Source of the DNA: Polaromonas sp. C04
GTDB taxonomy: Bacteria; Pseudomonadota; Gammaproteobacteria; Burkholderiales; Burkholderiaceae_C
Assembly (NCBI RefSeq): GCF_002002705.1
Contig: NZ_MUNS01000041.1
Coordinates: 124,001 to 188,000, forward strand
Direction of reading: 5' to 3'
Length of the DNA stretch: 64,000 nucleotides
In this document: one piece after another, positions 24,560-33,862 of the stretch
Numbering within the stretch: the first letter of the stretch is position 1
How the letters are laid out: the number at the start of each line of letters is the position of its first letter
Made by a program: the position numbers and the translations under genes
Notes under the pieces: model-generated
Seen by the model: the letters and a program-made list of their open reading frames with translations, nothing else
The model's database searches: none
Told to the model about the DNA's origin: nothing

Positions 24560-25879
24560 GTGGCAACTAGCAGCGCAAAAATTGCAAAAACCGGGAAATT
24601 CGGCGACCTGCGTCGCCGTCTGGTCTTTTTGCTGCTCGCGCTCGTGGTGTATCGCGTGGGCTCGTATATCCCGGTGCCTGGTATTGACCCGAATCAACTC
24701 GAGCAGTTGTTCAAGGGTCAGCAAAATGGCATCCTGAGTCTGTTCAACATGTTCTCGGGTGGGGCGCTGTCACGCTTCAGCGTGTTTGCGCTCGGCATCA
24801 TGCCGTATATCTCGGCATCGATCATTATGCAATTGATGACGTATGTGGTCCCTACTTTCGAGCAGATCAAAAAAGAGGGCGAATCGGGCCAGCGCAAGAT
24901 TACCCAGTACACCCGCTACGGTACGCTGGGGCTTGGCCTGTTTCAGTCGCTGGGGATTTCCGTGGCGCTGGAGAGCTCTCCAGGCCTCGTGATGGACCCT
25001 GGCCTGGGATTTCGCCTGACCGCCGTGGTCAGTCTGACGGCGGGCACCATGTTCTTGATGTGGCTCGGCGAACAAATCACCGAACGTGGATTGGGCAACG
25101 GGATATCGTTGTTGATTTTTGCCGGCATTGCCGCCGGCTTGCCCAGGGGCATTGGCAGCCTGCTAGAGTTGGTGAGCACGGGTGCCATGAGCATATTGGT
25201 CGCCCTGTTGATCGTAGTGATCGTGGGGTTGGTAACCTATTTCGTTGTGTTTGTTGAACGTGGCCAGCGCAAGATTCTCGTGAATTACGCGCGTCGGCAG
25301 GTGGGAAACAAAGTTTACGGCGGGCAGTCGTCGCATCTGCCGCTGAAGCTGAACATGTCGGGCGTCATTCCGCCGATCTTCGCTTCCTCCATCATCCTGT
25401 TGCCTGCGACCGCTGTGAGCTGGTTCAGCACCGGCGATTCGATGCGCTGGCTCAAGAACATTGCCAGTGCACTCACGCCAGGTCAACCAATTTACGTCAT
25501 GCTGTATGCGGCGGCCATCATATTTTTCTGCTTCTTCTATACCGCGCTGGTCTTCAACAGCCGCGAGACAGCCGACAACCTGAAAAAAAGCGGCGCGTTC
25601 ATTCCCGGAATCCGGCCGGGCGAACAATCGGCACGCTATATCGACAAGATCCTGGTGCGCTTGACGCTGGTCGGTGCGATCTACATTACCGTCGTGTGTC
25701 TTCTGCCAGAGTTTCTGATATTGAAATACAACGTGCCGTTTTACTTTGGCGGCACATCCTTGCTGATTATTGTGGTGGTCACCATGGACTTCATGGCCCA
25801 GGTGCAGAACTACATGATGTCCCAGCAGTATGAGTCGCTGTTGAAGAAGGCGAACTTCAAGACTTCACTGGGCGGTTAA
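24560..25879 (+). CDS. secY: Protein translocase channel subunit SecY
   Basis: Pore of the SecYEG inner-membrane translocon. 439 residues with about ten transmembrane segments, the plug-region [19 protein letters not shown] and cytoplasmic loops such as [15 protein letters not shown]. It uses a GTG start at 24560, beginning [20 protein letters not shown]. Confidence 0.98.
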   Translation: MATSSAKIAKTGKFGDLRRRLVFLLLALVVYRVGSYIPVPGIDPNQLEQLFKGQQNGILSLFNMFSGGALSRFSVFALGIMPYISASIIMQLMTYVVPTFEQIKKEGESGQRKITQYTRYGTLGLGLFQSLGISVALESSPGLVMDPGLGFRLTAVVSLTAGTMFLMWLGEQITERGLGNGISLLIFAGIAAGLPRGIGSLLELVSTGAMSILVALLIVVIVGLVTYFVVFVERGQRKILVNYARRQVGNKVYGGQSSHLPLKLNMSGVIPPIFASSIILLPATAVSWFSTGDSMRWLKNIASALTPGQPIYVMLYAAAIIFFCFFYTALVFNSRETADNLKKSGAFIPGIRPGEQSARYIDKILVRLTLVGAIYITVVCLLPEFLILKYNVPFYFGGTSLLIIVVVTMDFMAQVQNYMMSQQYESLLKKANFKTSLGG

Positions 25880-25884
25880 ACGGA

Positions 25885-26103
25885 ATGTCAAAAGACGATG
25901 TCATCCAGATGCAGGGGGAAGTGGTTGAAAACCTGCCCAATGCAACGTTTCGTGTGAAGCTGGAAAACGGCCATATCGTGTTGGGCCACATCTCGGGAAA
26001 AATGCGGATGCACTACATCCGGATTCTGCCGGGGGACAAGGTCACGGTTGAGTTGACGCCCTACGATTTATCGCGGGCTCGCATTGTGTTCCGGGCTAAA
26101 TAG
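25885..26103 (+). CDS. infA: Translation initiation factor IF-1
   Basis: S1-like OB-fold factor that blocks the A site during initiation. 72 residues starting [18 protein letters not shown] and ending [11 protein letters not shown]. It begins 5 bp after secY, so the ribosome-binding site (AAACGG) is weak and coupling to secY is likely. Confidence 0.97.
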   Translation: MSKDDVIQMQGEVVENLPNATFRVKLENGHIVLGHISGKMRMHYIRILPGDKVTVELTPYDLSRARIVFRAK

Positions 26104-26138
26104 GCCGGGGCTGGACGGAAAAGTTTTAGGAGAATGAA

Positions 26139-26252
26139 ATGAAAGTTTCGGCTTCGGTCAAAAAAATTTGCCGCAACTGCAAAATTATCCGCCGCAGGGG
26201 CGTGGTTCGCGTGATCTGTACCGATCCGCGGCACAAGCAGCGCCAAGGTTGA
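26139..26252 (+). CDS. rpmJ: 50S ribosomal protein L36
   Basis: Smallest large-subunit protein, 37 residues: [20 protein letters not shown] then [17 protein letters not shown]. Cys11, Cys14, Cys27 and His32 are all present, so this is the zinc-binding form. TAGGAG lies before the ATG. Confidence 0.97.
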   Translation: MKVSASVKKICRNCKIIRRRGVVRVICTDPRHKQRQG

Positions 26253-26275
26253 TTAAAGAGTTTTAGAGGACGAAC

Positions 26276-26641
26276 ATGGCACGTATCGCTGGCATTAATA
26301 TTCCGCCGCATCAGCACGCTGAAATCGGCTTGACCGCCATTTTTGGCATTGGTCGCACCCGCGCTCGCAAGATTTGCGAAGCTTGTGAGATCGCCTATTC
26401 CAAAAAGGTCAAGGATCTGACGGATGGCGACCTTGAGAAGATCCGCGATCAGGTCGCGCAACTCACCATCGAGGGCGATCTGCGCCGCGAAACGACCATG
26501 AACATCAAGCGATTGATGGACATTGGCTGCTATCGCGGTTTCCGCCACCGTCGTGGCTTGCCGATGCGCGGTCAGCGTACGCGCACGAATGCGCGTACTC
26601 GCAAGGGCCCGCGCAAAGCAGCAGCGGCATTGAAGAAATAA
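26276..26641 (+). CDS. rpsM: 30S ribosomal protein S13
   Basis: Small-subunit head protein contacting tRNA and L5. 121 residues, starting [20 protein letters not shown], with the C-terminal [26 protein letters not shown] lies upstream. First gene of the alpha-type operon here, following rpmJ by 23 bp. Confidence 0.98.
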   Translation: MARIAGINIPPHQHAEIGLTAIFGIGRTRARKICEACEIAYSKKVKDLTDGDLEKIRDQVAQLTIEGDLRRETTMNIKRLMDIGCYRGFRHRRGLPMRGQRTRTNARTRKGPRKAAAALKK

Positions 26642-26660
26642 TTGGGATTGAGAGATCACT

Positions 26661-27065
26661 ATGGCCAAGGCTCCCGCCAATAACGCCGCACAACGTGTGC
26701 GCAAGAAAGTCCGCAAGAATGTTTCGGACGGCGTTGCACACGTTCACGCGTCGTTCAACAACACCATCATCACGATCACTGACCGTCAAGGCAATGCCCT
26801 TTCCTGGGCGTCCTCGGGTGGTCAGGGATTCAAGGGCTCGCGCAAGTCCACGCCTTTCGCCGCACAGGTGGCGTCGGAAGTGGCCGGACGCGCTGCGCTT
26901 GAGCAGGGGATCAAGAACCTTGATGTAGAGATCAAGGGTCCGGGCCCCGGCCGTGAATCTTCGGTTCGTGCGCTCGCAGCGCTGGGTATCCGCATCACGT
27001 CGATTGCCGACGTGACGCCGGTGCCGCACAACGGCTGCCGCCCGCAAAAACGCCGTCGTATTTAA
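26661..27065 (+). CDS. rpsK: 30S ribosomal protein S11
   Basis: Platform protein of the small subunit. 134 residues with [19 protein letters not shown] and the C-terminal [18 protein letters not shown]. Confidence 0.98.
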   Translation: MAKAPANNAAQRVRKKVRKNVSDGVAHVHASFNNTIITITDRQGNALSWASSGGQGFKGSRKSTPFAAQVASEVAGRAALEQGIKNLDVEIKGPGPGRESSVRALAALGIRITSIADVTPVPHNGCRPQKRRRI

Positions 27066-27145
27066 TTTTTTCAAGCCCACCGCCATCAGCGACAGCTTGA
27101 TGGCTCCCGCAATCCATTGCGGCAGATGACATAAAGGACGTTCAA

Positions 27146-27769
27146 GTGGCACGCTATCTCGGCCCCAAGGCCAAACTCTCCCGCCGTGAAGGCACGGACC
27201 TTTTCCTCAAGAGCGCACGCCGCGCCATCGGGGACAAGGCGAAATTCGACTCCAAGCCCGGTCAGCACGGACGCACCTCGGGTGCCCGTACGTCCGACTA
27301 CGGCCTGCAATTGCGCGAAAAACAAAAAGTAAAGCGCATGTATGGCGTGCTGGAGCGCCAGTTCCGCCGCTACTTTGAAGAGGCGGATCGCCGCAAGGGA
27401 AATACCGGCGCCAATCTGCTGTTCCTGCTGGAATGCCGTCTGGACAACGTGGTGTATCGCATGGGTTTCGGCTCCACGCGCGCCGAAGCACGCCAATTGG
27501 TGTCGCACAAGGCCATCACGGTCAACGGCCAGTCGGTGAACATTCCGTCGTACATGGTCAAGACTGGCGATGTTGTTGCAGTGCGCGACAAGTCCAAGAA
27601 GCAGAACCGTGTCGTCGAAGCCCTTCAATTGGCGCAACAGGTGGGCATCCCCGCGTGGGTCGATGTCAACGCCGACAAGGGCGAAGGCACCTTCAAGAAG
27701 GTACCTGATCGCGACGAGTTCGCCGCCGACGTCAACGAGTCGTTGATTGTCGAGCTGTACTCACGCTGA
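27146..27769 (+). CDS. rpsD: 30S ribosomal protein S4
   Basis: Primary 16S rRNA-binding assembly protein; in E. coli also the translational repressor of the alpha operon. 207 residues with an S4 RNA-binding domain ([20 protein letters not shown]). GTG start at 27146 with AAAGGA upstream, after an 80-bp gap from rpsK. Confidence 0.98.
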   Translation: MARYLGPKAKLSRREGTDLFLKSARRAIGDKAKFDSKPGQHGRTSGARTSDYGLQLREKQKVKRMYGVLERQFRRYFEEADRRKGNTGANLLFLLECRLDNVVYRMGFGSTRAEARQLVSHKAITVNGQSVNIPSYMVKTGDVVAVRDKSKKQNRVVEALQLAQQVGIPAWVDVNADKGEGTFKKVPDRDEFAADVNESLIVELYSR

Positions 27770-27796
27770 TCGCATTAGTTTTCAATCGTTTTCGTT

Positions 27797-27824
27797 CCTG
27801 ACTCGCCGGGTGCCGCGAATCAGG
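27797..27824 (+). promoter_or_regulatory. Hairpin in the rpsD-rpoA gap
   Basis: CCTGA-TCGC and GCGA-TCAGG arms (one mismatched pair) around an 8-base loop, within the 109-bp gap between rpsD and rpoA. There is no T-run, so it is not a standard terminator. It may be a processing or attenuation site that separates rpoA expression from the ribosomal genes. Confidence 0.4.
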
Positions 27825-27878
27825 CGCTTCACCAGCCTTACCGGTGTAACGAGCCGGGGGTATTGAGAGGAAGTCTGC

Positions 27879-28868
27879 ATGCAAACCAATCTGCTAAAAC
27901 CAAAAACAATCAACGTGGAGCAACTCGGGCTCAACCGGGCCAAAGTCACACTGGAGCCTTTCGAGCGCGGCTATGGCCACACCCTGGGCAACGCCCTGCG
28001 CCGTGTGTTGTTGTCGTCCATGGTGGGTCACGCTGCGACCGAAGTCACCATTGCCGGCGTGCTTCACGAGTACTCCTCCATCGATGGCGTCCAGGAAGAT
28101 GTCGTCAATATCCTGCTGAACCTCAAGGGTGTGGTATTCAAACTGCACAATCGCGACGAAGTCACGCTGAGCCTGCGCAAAGATGGCGAAGGCCTCGTGA
28201 CGGCAGCGGACATCCAGACTCCGCACGATGTCGAGATCATCAATCCGAACCATGTCATTGCCACGCTGTCGCAAGGCGGCAAGCTGGACATGCAGATCAA
28301 GATTGAAAAAGGCCGTGGCTACGTTCCGGGCAACATGCGCCGGTATGGCGACGAGCCCGCAAAGTCCATCGGCCGGATTGTTCTGGACGCGTCATTTTCT
28401 CCGGTCAAGCGCGTCAGCTACATCGTGGAGAGCGCCCGCGTCGAGCAGCGCACGGACCTCGACAAGCTCGTGGTGGAAATTGAAACCAACGGCGCCATTT
28501 CGGCCGAAGATGCGGTTCGCGCCTCGGCCAAGATCCTGGTGGAACAACTGGCCGTGTTCGCGCAACTCGAAGGCGGTGAGCTGGCCATGTTCGACACGCC
28601 GACGCCGCGCAGTTCACAGCAGTTCGACCCGATCCTGCTGCGTCCGGTCGACGAGCTGGAGCTGACGGTGCGTTCCGCCAACTGCCTGAAGGCCGAAAAC
28701 ATTTACTATATCGGCGATTTGATCCAGCGCACCGAAAACGAGCTGCTCAAGACGCCGAATCTGGGCCGCAAATCGCTCAACGAGATCAAGGAAGTTCTGG
28801 CCTCGCGCGGTTTGACACTCGGCATGAAGCTGGAAAGCTGGCCGCCGGCCGGTCTGGACAAACGCTGA
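27879..28868 (+). CDS. rpoA: RNA polymerase alpha subunit
   Basis: Scaffold of RNA polymerase assembly with a C-terminal domain that contacts UP elements and activators. 329 residues. The N-terminal domain has [21 protein letters not shown]; the C-terminal domain (from about residue 245) has [20 protein letters not shown] and [19 protein letters not shown] strong AGAGGAAG precedes the ATG. Confidence 0.98.
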   Translation: MQTNLLKPKTINVEQLGLNRAKVTLEPFERGYGHTLGNALRRVLLSSMVGHAATEVTIAGVLHEYSSIDGVQEDVVNILLNLKGVVFKLHNRDEVTLSLRKDGEGLVTAADIQTPHDVEIINPNHVIATLSQGGKLDMQIKIEKGRGYVPGNMRRYGDEPAKSIGRIVLDASFSPVKRVSYIVESARVEQRTDLDKLVVEIETNGAISAEDAVRASAKILVEQLAVFAQLEGGELAMFDTPTPRSSQQFDPILLRPVDELELTVRSANCLKAENIYYIGDLIQRTENELLKTPNLGRKSLNEIKEVLASRGLTLGMKLESWPPAGLDKR

Positions 28869-28954
28869 TTTTTTGAGAGACCCCCAATGGCGGGGGCCAG
28901 TGCACCGGGCAGTACCTGATACGGCTGCCTGTTTTATAAGGAAAGGAAAGCACC

Positions 28955-29347
28955 ATGCGCCACGGACACGGACTCCGTAAACTGAACCGCACCAGCGAGC
29001 ACCGTCTCGCCATGCTGCGCAACATGATGAACTCGCTCATCGAGCACGAGGTCATCAAGACCACGCTGCCCAAGGCCAAGGAATTGCGCCGCGTGGTCGA
29101 GCCCATGATCACCCTGAGCAAAGAGCCCACGCTGGCCAACAAGCGCCTGGCGTTCGACCGCCTGCGTGACCGCGATAGCGTCGTCAAGCTGTTTGCCGAG
29201 CTCGGCCCGCGCTTCAAGGCGCGCCCCGGGGGCTACACCCGTATTTTGAAAATGGGATTTCGCGTGGGCGACAACGCCCCCATGGCCCTGGTCGAACTGG
29301 TTGACCGTCCGGCCGAGATGGATTCCTCCGACGCCGCGAAGGCTTAA
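28955..29347 (+). CDS. rplQ: 50S ribosomal protein L17
   Basis: Large-subunit protein near the exit tunnel. 130 residues starting [17 protein letters not shown], with the C-terminal [29 protein letters not shown] gives an extended ribosome-binding site. It ends the ribosomal cluster, 22 bp before the initiator tRNA. Confidence 0.98.
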   Translation: MRHGHGLRKLNRTSEHRLAMLRNMMNSLIEHEVIKTTLPKAKELRRVVEPMITLSKEPTLANKRLAFDRLRDRDSVVKLFAELGPRFKARPGGYTRILKMGFRVGDNAPMALVELVDRPAEMDSSDAAKA

Positions 29348-29352
29348 TAGGT

Positions 29353-29358
29353 TATAAT
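29353..29358 (+). promoter_or_regulatory. Likely -10 element of the tRNA gene
   Basis: A perfect TATAAT lies 12 bp before the tRNA, the right distance for a short leader. I could not find a good -35 at 16-18 bp upstream, inside the rplQ end, so co-transcription with rplQ is also possible. Confidence 0.5.
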
Positions 29359-29369
29359 AGCCTTCTTAC

Positions 29370-29446
<77 letters not shown>

Positions 29447-29471
29447 AAAAAGCAGCGGTCTATCGCTGATA

Positions 29472-29506
29472 GCAAAACGTCCACTTTCAGTGGACGTTTT
29501 GCTTTT
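29472..29506 (+). terminator. Rho-independent terminator after the tRNA
   Basis: Perfect 14-bp stem (GCAAAACGTCCACT and its complement) with a TTC loop, followed by TTTT. It is 26 bp after the tRNA and ends the ribosomal-tRNA transcription block. The symmetric A/T flanks would also let it work for opposing transcripts. Confidence 0.9.
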
Positions 29507-29547
29507 GGGGCTGGCCTTCGCGCCGTCGGCCATCCTACAATCCTCGT

Positions 29548-29937
29548 ATGCTCAAACGCGTGACGCATCCGCTGACCAGATGGCTCGCCGTGGCGTCCAT
29601 TGCGTTGCTGACGCTGGCGCCTGCCGCGTTGCGGACCCTTAGTCTGGCGCTGCCTTCCGCGTCGTCCTGGCTGCAAATCTGCACATCACATGGCGAACAA
29701 TCGATCCATCTGCAGGGCGCTCCGGGAACGCCGCAGCAGGACGATTCCGGCAGCGCCGGCGGCGATTGCCCGCTCTGCGCCCTGTGTCACATCGGCTGGG
29801 CTCCCGTCCCTTCAACCATCCTGGCCATTGCCGTTCCCTTGGGCAGGCTGCCCCAGCTGGCCGCTGTCCCGCGCCTGCCCCGCCCGGTTCTGAGCTGGAC
29901 GCTGCAGAACCCGCGCGCACCGCCCGACTTTTCCTGA
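29548..29937 (+). CDS. DUF2946 family protein
   Basis: A 129-residue protein with an N-terminal hydrophobic segment (about residues 12-35), a short Cys pair region (LQICTSHGEQ) and a central CPLCALCHIGW motif, then a second hydrophobic stretch and Pro-rich tail. This layout fits DUF2946 proteins, which often sit near copper or TonB-type uptake genes. A metal-related envelope role is inferred only from the cysteines and from the neighbouring CxxCxC protein and thioredoxin. Confidence 0.7.
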   Translation: MLKRVTHPLTRWLAVASIALLTLAPAALRTLSLALPSASSWLQICTSHGEQSIHLQGAPGTPQQDDSGSAGGDCPLCALCHIGWAPVPSTILAIAVPLGRLPQLAAVPRLPRPVLSWTLQNPRAPPDFS

Positions 29938-29953
29938 CGCCCCCGCGACAGAT

Positions 29954-29989
29954 ACTCTCCCGGCTGCGCTTCGGCTCGAACGGGAGAGT
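29954..29989 (+). promoter_or_regulatory. Inverted repeat upstream of the outer-membrane-like protein
   Basis: Nine-base arms ACTCTCCCG and CGGGAGAGT surround an 18-base loop, in the 130-bp gap between the DUF2946 gene and the next gene. It could be an operator or an RNA leader structure. No T-run follows. Confidence 0.4.
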
Positions 29990-30067
29990 CGGCCCGGCTG
30001 CTGCCGCAGCCCCATCACCCCCAATTTTCCGCGTAGGAGTGACAACTCCCGCGCTTGCGAGATACCC

Positions 30068-31102
30068 ATGAAAAAACATTATTCAATTCTTGTCGCGCTG
30101 CTGGCCACCGTGCCCGCCAGCGCCGTTTTTGCCTGCGCCACCTGCGGCTGCTCCCTGTCCTCCGATGCCGCCATGGGCTATTCGGCCTCCACCGGCTGGA
30201 TGGTCAGCCTGCAATACGACTACCTCAACCAGAACCAGCTGCGCCTGGGCTCGAGCAGTATTTCCCCCGCGCAGGTGGCGGCGATCAACAACGCCGGCGG
30301 CAACCAGGAGGTGGAGAACGGCACCATCAACCGTTACGTCACCTTGGGCCTCGGCTACGCGCCCAGTGCGGACTGGAATTTCAAGCTCATGGTGCCGTAC
30401 ATTGACCGCAGCCACACAACGTACGGCTCCGCAAGCAATCCGCTCAGTTCGGGCGACCTCAGCGGCGCCACCGTCTCCAGCCTGGGTGACATCAAATTCA
30501 TCACCAGCTACCAGGGCCTGCTGCCGACGCACAACCTCGGATTTCAGCTCGGCGTGAAACTGCCCACTGGTAACTACGGCGGACCCAACGCCGCCGGCAC
30601 GGGCACGGTCGGGCGCGACCCTGTCTCCTTTACCTCGGGCCCCGGCACAGGCAGCCTCCTCGACACCAGCCTGCAGGCTGGCACTGGCAGCACCGACCTG
30701 ATCGTGGGCGCCTACTATTACCAGCCGGTGAGCCAGAATTTTGACGCCTTCGTGAACGGCCAGTTCCAGGCCGCGGTGATGCAGCGTCTCGATCAGGCCG
30801 GTGCCGACTACCGGCCCGGGAACCTGGCCACCGTGAGTTTCGGCCTGCGCTACGAGGCCAACCCGGATATCGTGCCGCAGCTGCAGATGAACATCACGCG
30901 CAAGAGCCAGGACCAGGGCGCGCTGGCCGATACCGCGGACACGGCGGGCACGGTGGCCTACCTGAGCCCCGGCGTCACTGTGGCTGTCGCCAAAGACACG
31001 CATCTCTATGCCTTCCTGCAACTGCCGGTGTACAGCAAGCTCGCGGGCTACCAGCTGTTTCCGCGCTGGGTGGCCACGGTTGGCCTCACGCATGCATTCT
31101 GA
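30068..31102 (+). CDS. Outer-membrane beta-barrel-like protein with an N-terminal CxxCxC
   Basis: A 344-residue secreted protein. The signal peptide (about residues 1-22, ending VFA) is followed immediately by CATCGCSLSSD. The rest is rich in alternating beta-type strands (LQYDYLNQNQLRL, YVTLGLGYAPSADWNFKLMV) and ends in Phe (VGLTHAF), the usual outer-membrane assembly signal. The mature N-terminal cysteines could bind a metal or be redox-active, which suits the thioredoxin gene next to it. Function unknown. Confidence 0.7.
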   Translation: MKKHYSILVALLATVPASAVFACATCGCSLSSDAAMGYSASTGWMVSLQYDYLNQNQLRLGSSSISPAQVAAINNAGGNQEVENGTINRYVTLGLGYAPSADWNFKLMVPYIDRSHTTYGSASNPLSSGDLSGATVSSLGDIKFITSYQGLLPTHNLGFQLGVKLPTGNYGGPNAAGTGTVGRDPVSFTSGPGTGSLLDTSLQAGTGSTDLIVGAYYYQPVSQNFDAFVNGQFQAAVMQRLDQAGADYRPGNLATVSFGLRYEANPDIVPQLQMNITRKSQDQGALADTADTAGTVAYLSPGVTVAVAKDTHLYAFLQLPVYSKLAGYQLFPRWVATVGLTHAF

Positions 31103-31187
31103 CCCGTTCCGTCACCGTTTTGGGGCGCGCCGGGCGCGCGCCGGCGGTTCCGGCGACAATCATGATCTGCACGCACCCACCCCTGAA

Positions 31188-31778
31188 ATGACTCGCCAGA
31201 TTCACATCCGAAGTGTCGCCGTTCATCGGTCAGAGCCGGCAGCGGACCTGCAGCGCCGCGCCCTGCTGCGCGGTGCGGCAGTGCTCGGCATCGTGGGCGC
31301 TGGCGGCTTGTGCGCATCGCGGGCGCGCGCGGCCGATCTGAAGACCGGCCAGCCGGCGCCGCCCCTGGTACTGCACACGCTGGACGGGCGCAGCATCGCC
31401 ACGCGCGATCTGCTCGGGCAGGTGGTGATTGCCACCTTCTGGGCGACCTGGTGCGTGCCCTGCCGCGAGGAGCTGCCCCTGCTCTCGGCCTACGCCACGC
31501 GCCATGCGCCGCAAGGCCTGCAGGTGCTGGGTTTCAGCCTGGACGAGGCCCAGAATCTGCCCAAGGTGCGCACGGTCGCGGCAGGCCTGAGTTTTCCGGT
31601 GGGGCTACTGGAGAGTCCCTGGGTCCCGGCTTACGGGCGTATCTGGCGCCTGCCGGTGAGCTTCGTCATCGACCGTGCCGGCCGGCTGGCCGACAACGGC
31701 TGGGATGCCGATCCGCCCGAGTGGACGGCGCAGCGGCTGCAGCGCGTGGTGGACCCGCTGCTGGCGCGCAGCGGGTGA
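31188..31778 (+). CDS. TlpA-family thiol-disulfide oxidoreductase
   Basis: A 196-residue periplasmic thioredoxin-like protein. The N-terminus has an RRALLRG twin-Arg-like patch before a hydrophobic segment ending RARAAD, so export is likely. The active site WCVPC places the redox cysteines at 89 and 92, followed by the cis-Pro region (WRLPVSFVIDRAG). Start at 31188 is preferred over an in-frame 31008, which lies inside the previous gene. It probably reduces or matures the Cys-bearing neighbour or a c-type cytochrome. Confidence 0.85.
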   Translation: MTRQIHIRSVAVHRSEPAADLQRRALLRGAAVLGIVGAGGLCASRARAADLKTGQPAPPLVLHTLDGRSIATRDLLGQVVIATFWATWCVPCREELPLLSAYATRHAPQGLQVLGFSLDEAQNLPKVRTVAAGLSFPVGLLESPWVPAYGRIWRLPVSFVIDRAGRLADNGWDADPPEWTAQRLQRVVDPLLARSG

Positions 31779-31785
31779 TCCGGTT

Positions 31786-32181
31786 TCAATCCGGCAGCAC
31801 GGCCGTCACCTCGATCTCGACCCTGGCGCGCGCTTCCATCAGTGCGGCCACCTGCACGCAGGTCATGGCCGGGAAGTTGCGGCCCAGCACCTCGCGATAG
31901 ACCGCGCCCAGCTCGGGCAGGCGGCTGTTGTATTCCACCCGGTCCAGGACGTACCAGGTCATGCGCACCATGTGCTCGGGTCCGGCGCCCGCTTCTTTCA
32001 GCACGGCCACGATATTGCGCAGGGTCTGCGCGGTCTGGGCGATAAAGTCGTCCGACTCGAACTGCTGCTGCGCATTCCAGCCGATCTGGCCGCCCACGAA
32101 AATCTGGGTGCCGCGCGCGGCGATGCCGTTGGCATAACCCCTGGGCGCGGTCCATCCCGCTGGCTGTAAAAGGGTTCTCAT
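31786..32181 (-). CDS. RidA/YjgF family protein (enamine/imine deaminase)
   Basis: RidA proteins hydrolyse reactive enamines and imines to ketones plus ammonia. The 131-residue protein has the family core (GGQIGWNAQ, QTLRNIVAVLKEAGAGPEHMVRMTWYV, and the closing ARVEIEVTAVLPD with the conserved Arg). GAGGAAA precedes the ATG at 32181. It is the last gene of the aromatic-CoA operon. There it may hydrolyse an amino-substituted ring-reduction product, which would fit an anthranilate pathway. Confidence 0.88.
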   Translation of the reverse strand: MRTLLQPAGWTAPRGYANGIAARGTQIFVGGQIGWNAQQQFESDDFIAQTAQTLRNIVAVLKEAGAGPEHMVRMTWYVLDRVEYNSRLPELGAVYREVLGRNFPAMTCVQVAALMEARARVEIEVTAVLPD

Positions 32182-32224
32182 TGGATTTCCTCGTTTGTAG
32201 GGGCTCGCTGGCGCCGGCCGGTGC

Positions 32225-33859
32225 TCAGGCCTGGCGCAGCTTGAAGCGCTGCAGCTTGCCGGTCTCGGTGCGCGGCAGGCTGGCCACGAACTCGATCTCG
32301 CGCGGGTACTTGTAGGGCGCGATCTCGGCCTTGACATGGTCCTGCAGCGCCTTGACCAGCGCAGCGTTGCCTGTCTGGCCGGGCTTGAGCACACAAAAGG
32401 CCTTGACCCGCATGCCGCGCTCCGCGTCGGGCTTGCCGATCACCGCGCATTCGGCCACCGCGGGATGTTTGAGCAGCGCGTCTTCCACCTCGGGGCCGCC
32501 GACGTTATAGCCCGCCGTGATGATCATGTCGTCGTCGCGCGACTGGTAGAAGAAGTAGCCATCGGCGTCCTGCATGAACGCGTCGCCCGAGTAGTTCCAG
32601 CCGTCCCGGACGTAGTTGGCCTGGCGGGGGTCGCCCATGTATTTGCAGCCGGTCGGGCCCTTTACCGCCAGCTTGCCGATGGTGCCGCGCGGCACTTCCT
32701 GGCCGTTGTCGTCCACCACCTTCGCGGTATAGCCCGGCACCACCTTGCCGATGGCGCCACGCCGCACCTGGTCTCCGGCGCTGGAGATGAAGATGTGAAA
32801 CATCTCCGTGGCACCGATGCCGTCCAGCATCTCGATGCCGGTGGCGTCCTTCCAGAGCTGGCGCGTCGCGTCCGGCAGGGCTTCGCCGGCGCTTGCGCAG
32901 GTATGCAGCCTGGGCAGGCCATGCTGCTTGGCGTACGGCGCCATCTGCCGGTAGAACGTCGGTGCGGTGTAGCAGATGGTGGCGCCTACTTCGTTGATGA
33001 GCTTGACCATGCCTTCGGGGGTGTAGGCCACATCCGGGAAATACACCGAAGCGCCGGCCCACATCGGGAACACCAGCAGCCCGCCGAGTCCGAACGTGAA
33101 GGCCAGCGGCGGCGAGCCCATCACGATGTCGTCGGGGCTGGCCTTGAGCACATGGCGCGGCCACGCCTCGCAGGCCGCCAGGATGTCGCGATGCGTGTGC
33201 ACGGCCGCCTTGGGTTTGCCCGTGGTGCCCGAGGTGAAGGCCAGGATGGCAATGTCGTCGGCGGCCGTGGGGCAGGGCGCGAAATGACCGGGTTTCGCGG
33301 CGCACAGCGCGCCCAGGTCCTGCGGATCGCCGGGCGCATTGAACTTCACGATGCTGCGCAGCACCGGATGCTGCTGCTGTGCCATTTGCAGTTCGTCCAG
33401 CAGTTTGGCATCGCACAGCGCCACGCTGGGCTGCGCCTTGTCGATGACGGCGCCCAGCTCCTTCGCGCGCAGCAGCGGCATGGTCGCCACCGCAATCAGT
33501 CCGGCCTTGACCACCGCCAGCCAGGCCAGCGCCATGCCGATGGAGTTGCCGCCGCGCAGCAACACACGGTTGCCCGGAACCAGGCCCAGGTCCTCGGTCA
33601 GGACACGGGCAATGCGGTCCACGCGCCCCTGCACGTCGGCGTAACTGAACGTGATGTGGGGCGAGCGCAGCAGGGGCCGGTGCGCCCAGCTTTTGCCGGC
33701 CGCCTTGTCCAGCAGCTCCTCCACCAGGTTGAGCCGGTCGGGCAGCTGCAGCTCGGGCAGATCGTAGCGCAGCTCGGGCCACTGCGCCGGTGGCGGCAAC
33801 TGGTCATGCACGAAGCGGTCGGATTGAGCGCTGACACTTTGCGTCAGATGAGCAGACAT
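32225..33859 (-). CDS. Benzoate-CoA ligase-family acyl-CoA synthetase (probable 2-aminobenzoate-CoA ligase)
   Basis: Activates an aromatic carboxylate through an adenylate to the CoA thioester. The 544-residue ANL enzyme has the AMP-binding loop FTSGTTGKPKAAVHT, an A5-type MLDGIGATEMFHIFISS segment, YSGDAFMQDADGYFFYQSRDDDMI and the C-terminal GKLQRFKLRQA lysine motif. It starts 3 bp after the acyl-CoA dehydrogenase stop. The adjacent fused monooxygenase/reductase makes 2-aminobenzoate the favoured substrate; salicylate or benzoate cannot be excluded. Confidence 0.8.
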   Translation of the reverse strand: MSAHLTQSVSAQSDRFVHDQLPPPAQWPELRYDLPELQLPDRLNLVEELLDKAAGKSWAHRPLLRSPHITFSYADVQGRVDRIARVLTEDLGLVPGNRVLLRGGNSIGMALAWLAVVKAGLIAVATMPLLRAKELGAVIDKAQPSVALCDAKLLDELQMAQQQHPVLRSIVKFNAPGDPQDLGALCAAKPGHFAPCPTAADDIAILAFTSGTTGKPKAAVHTHRDILAACEAWPRHVLKASPDDIVMGSPPLAFTFGLGGLLVFPMWAGASVYFPDVAYTPEGMVKLINEVGATICYTAPTFYRQMAPYAKQHGLPRLHTCASAGEALPDATRQLWKDATGIEMLDGIGATEMFHIFISSAGDQVRRGAIGKVVPGYTAKVVDDNGQEVPRGTIGKLAVKGPTGCKYMGDPRQANYVRDGWNYSGDAFMQDADGYFFYQSRDDDMIITAGYNVGGPEVEDALLKHPAVAECAVIGKPDAERGMRVKAFCVLKPGQTGNAALVKALQDHVKAEIAPYKYPREIEFVASLPRTETGKLQRFKLRQA

Positions 33860-33862
33860 GAT

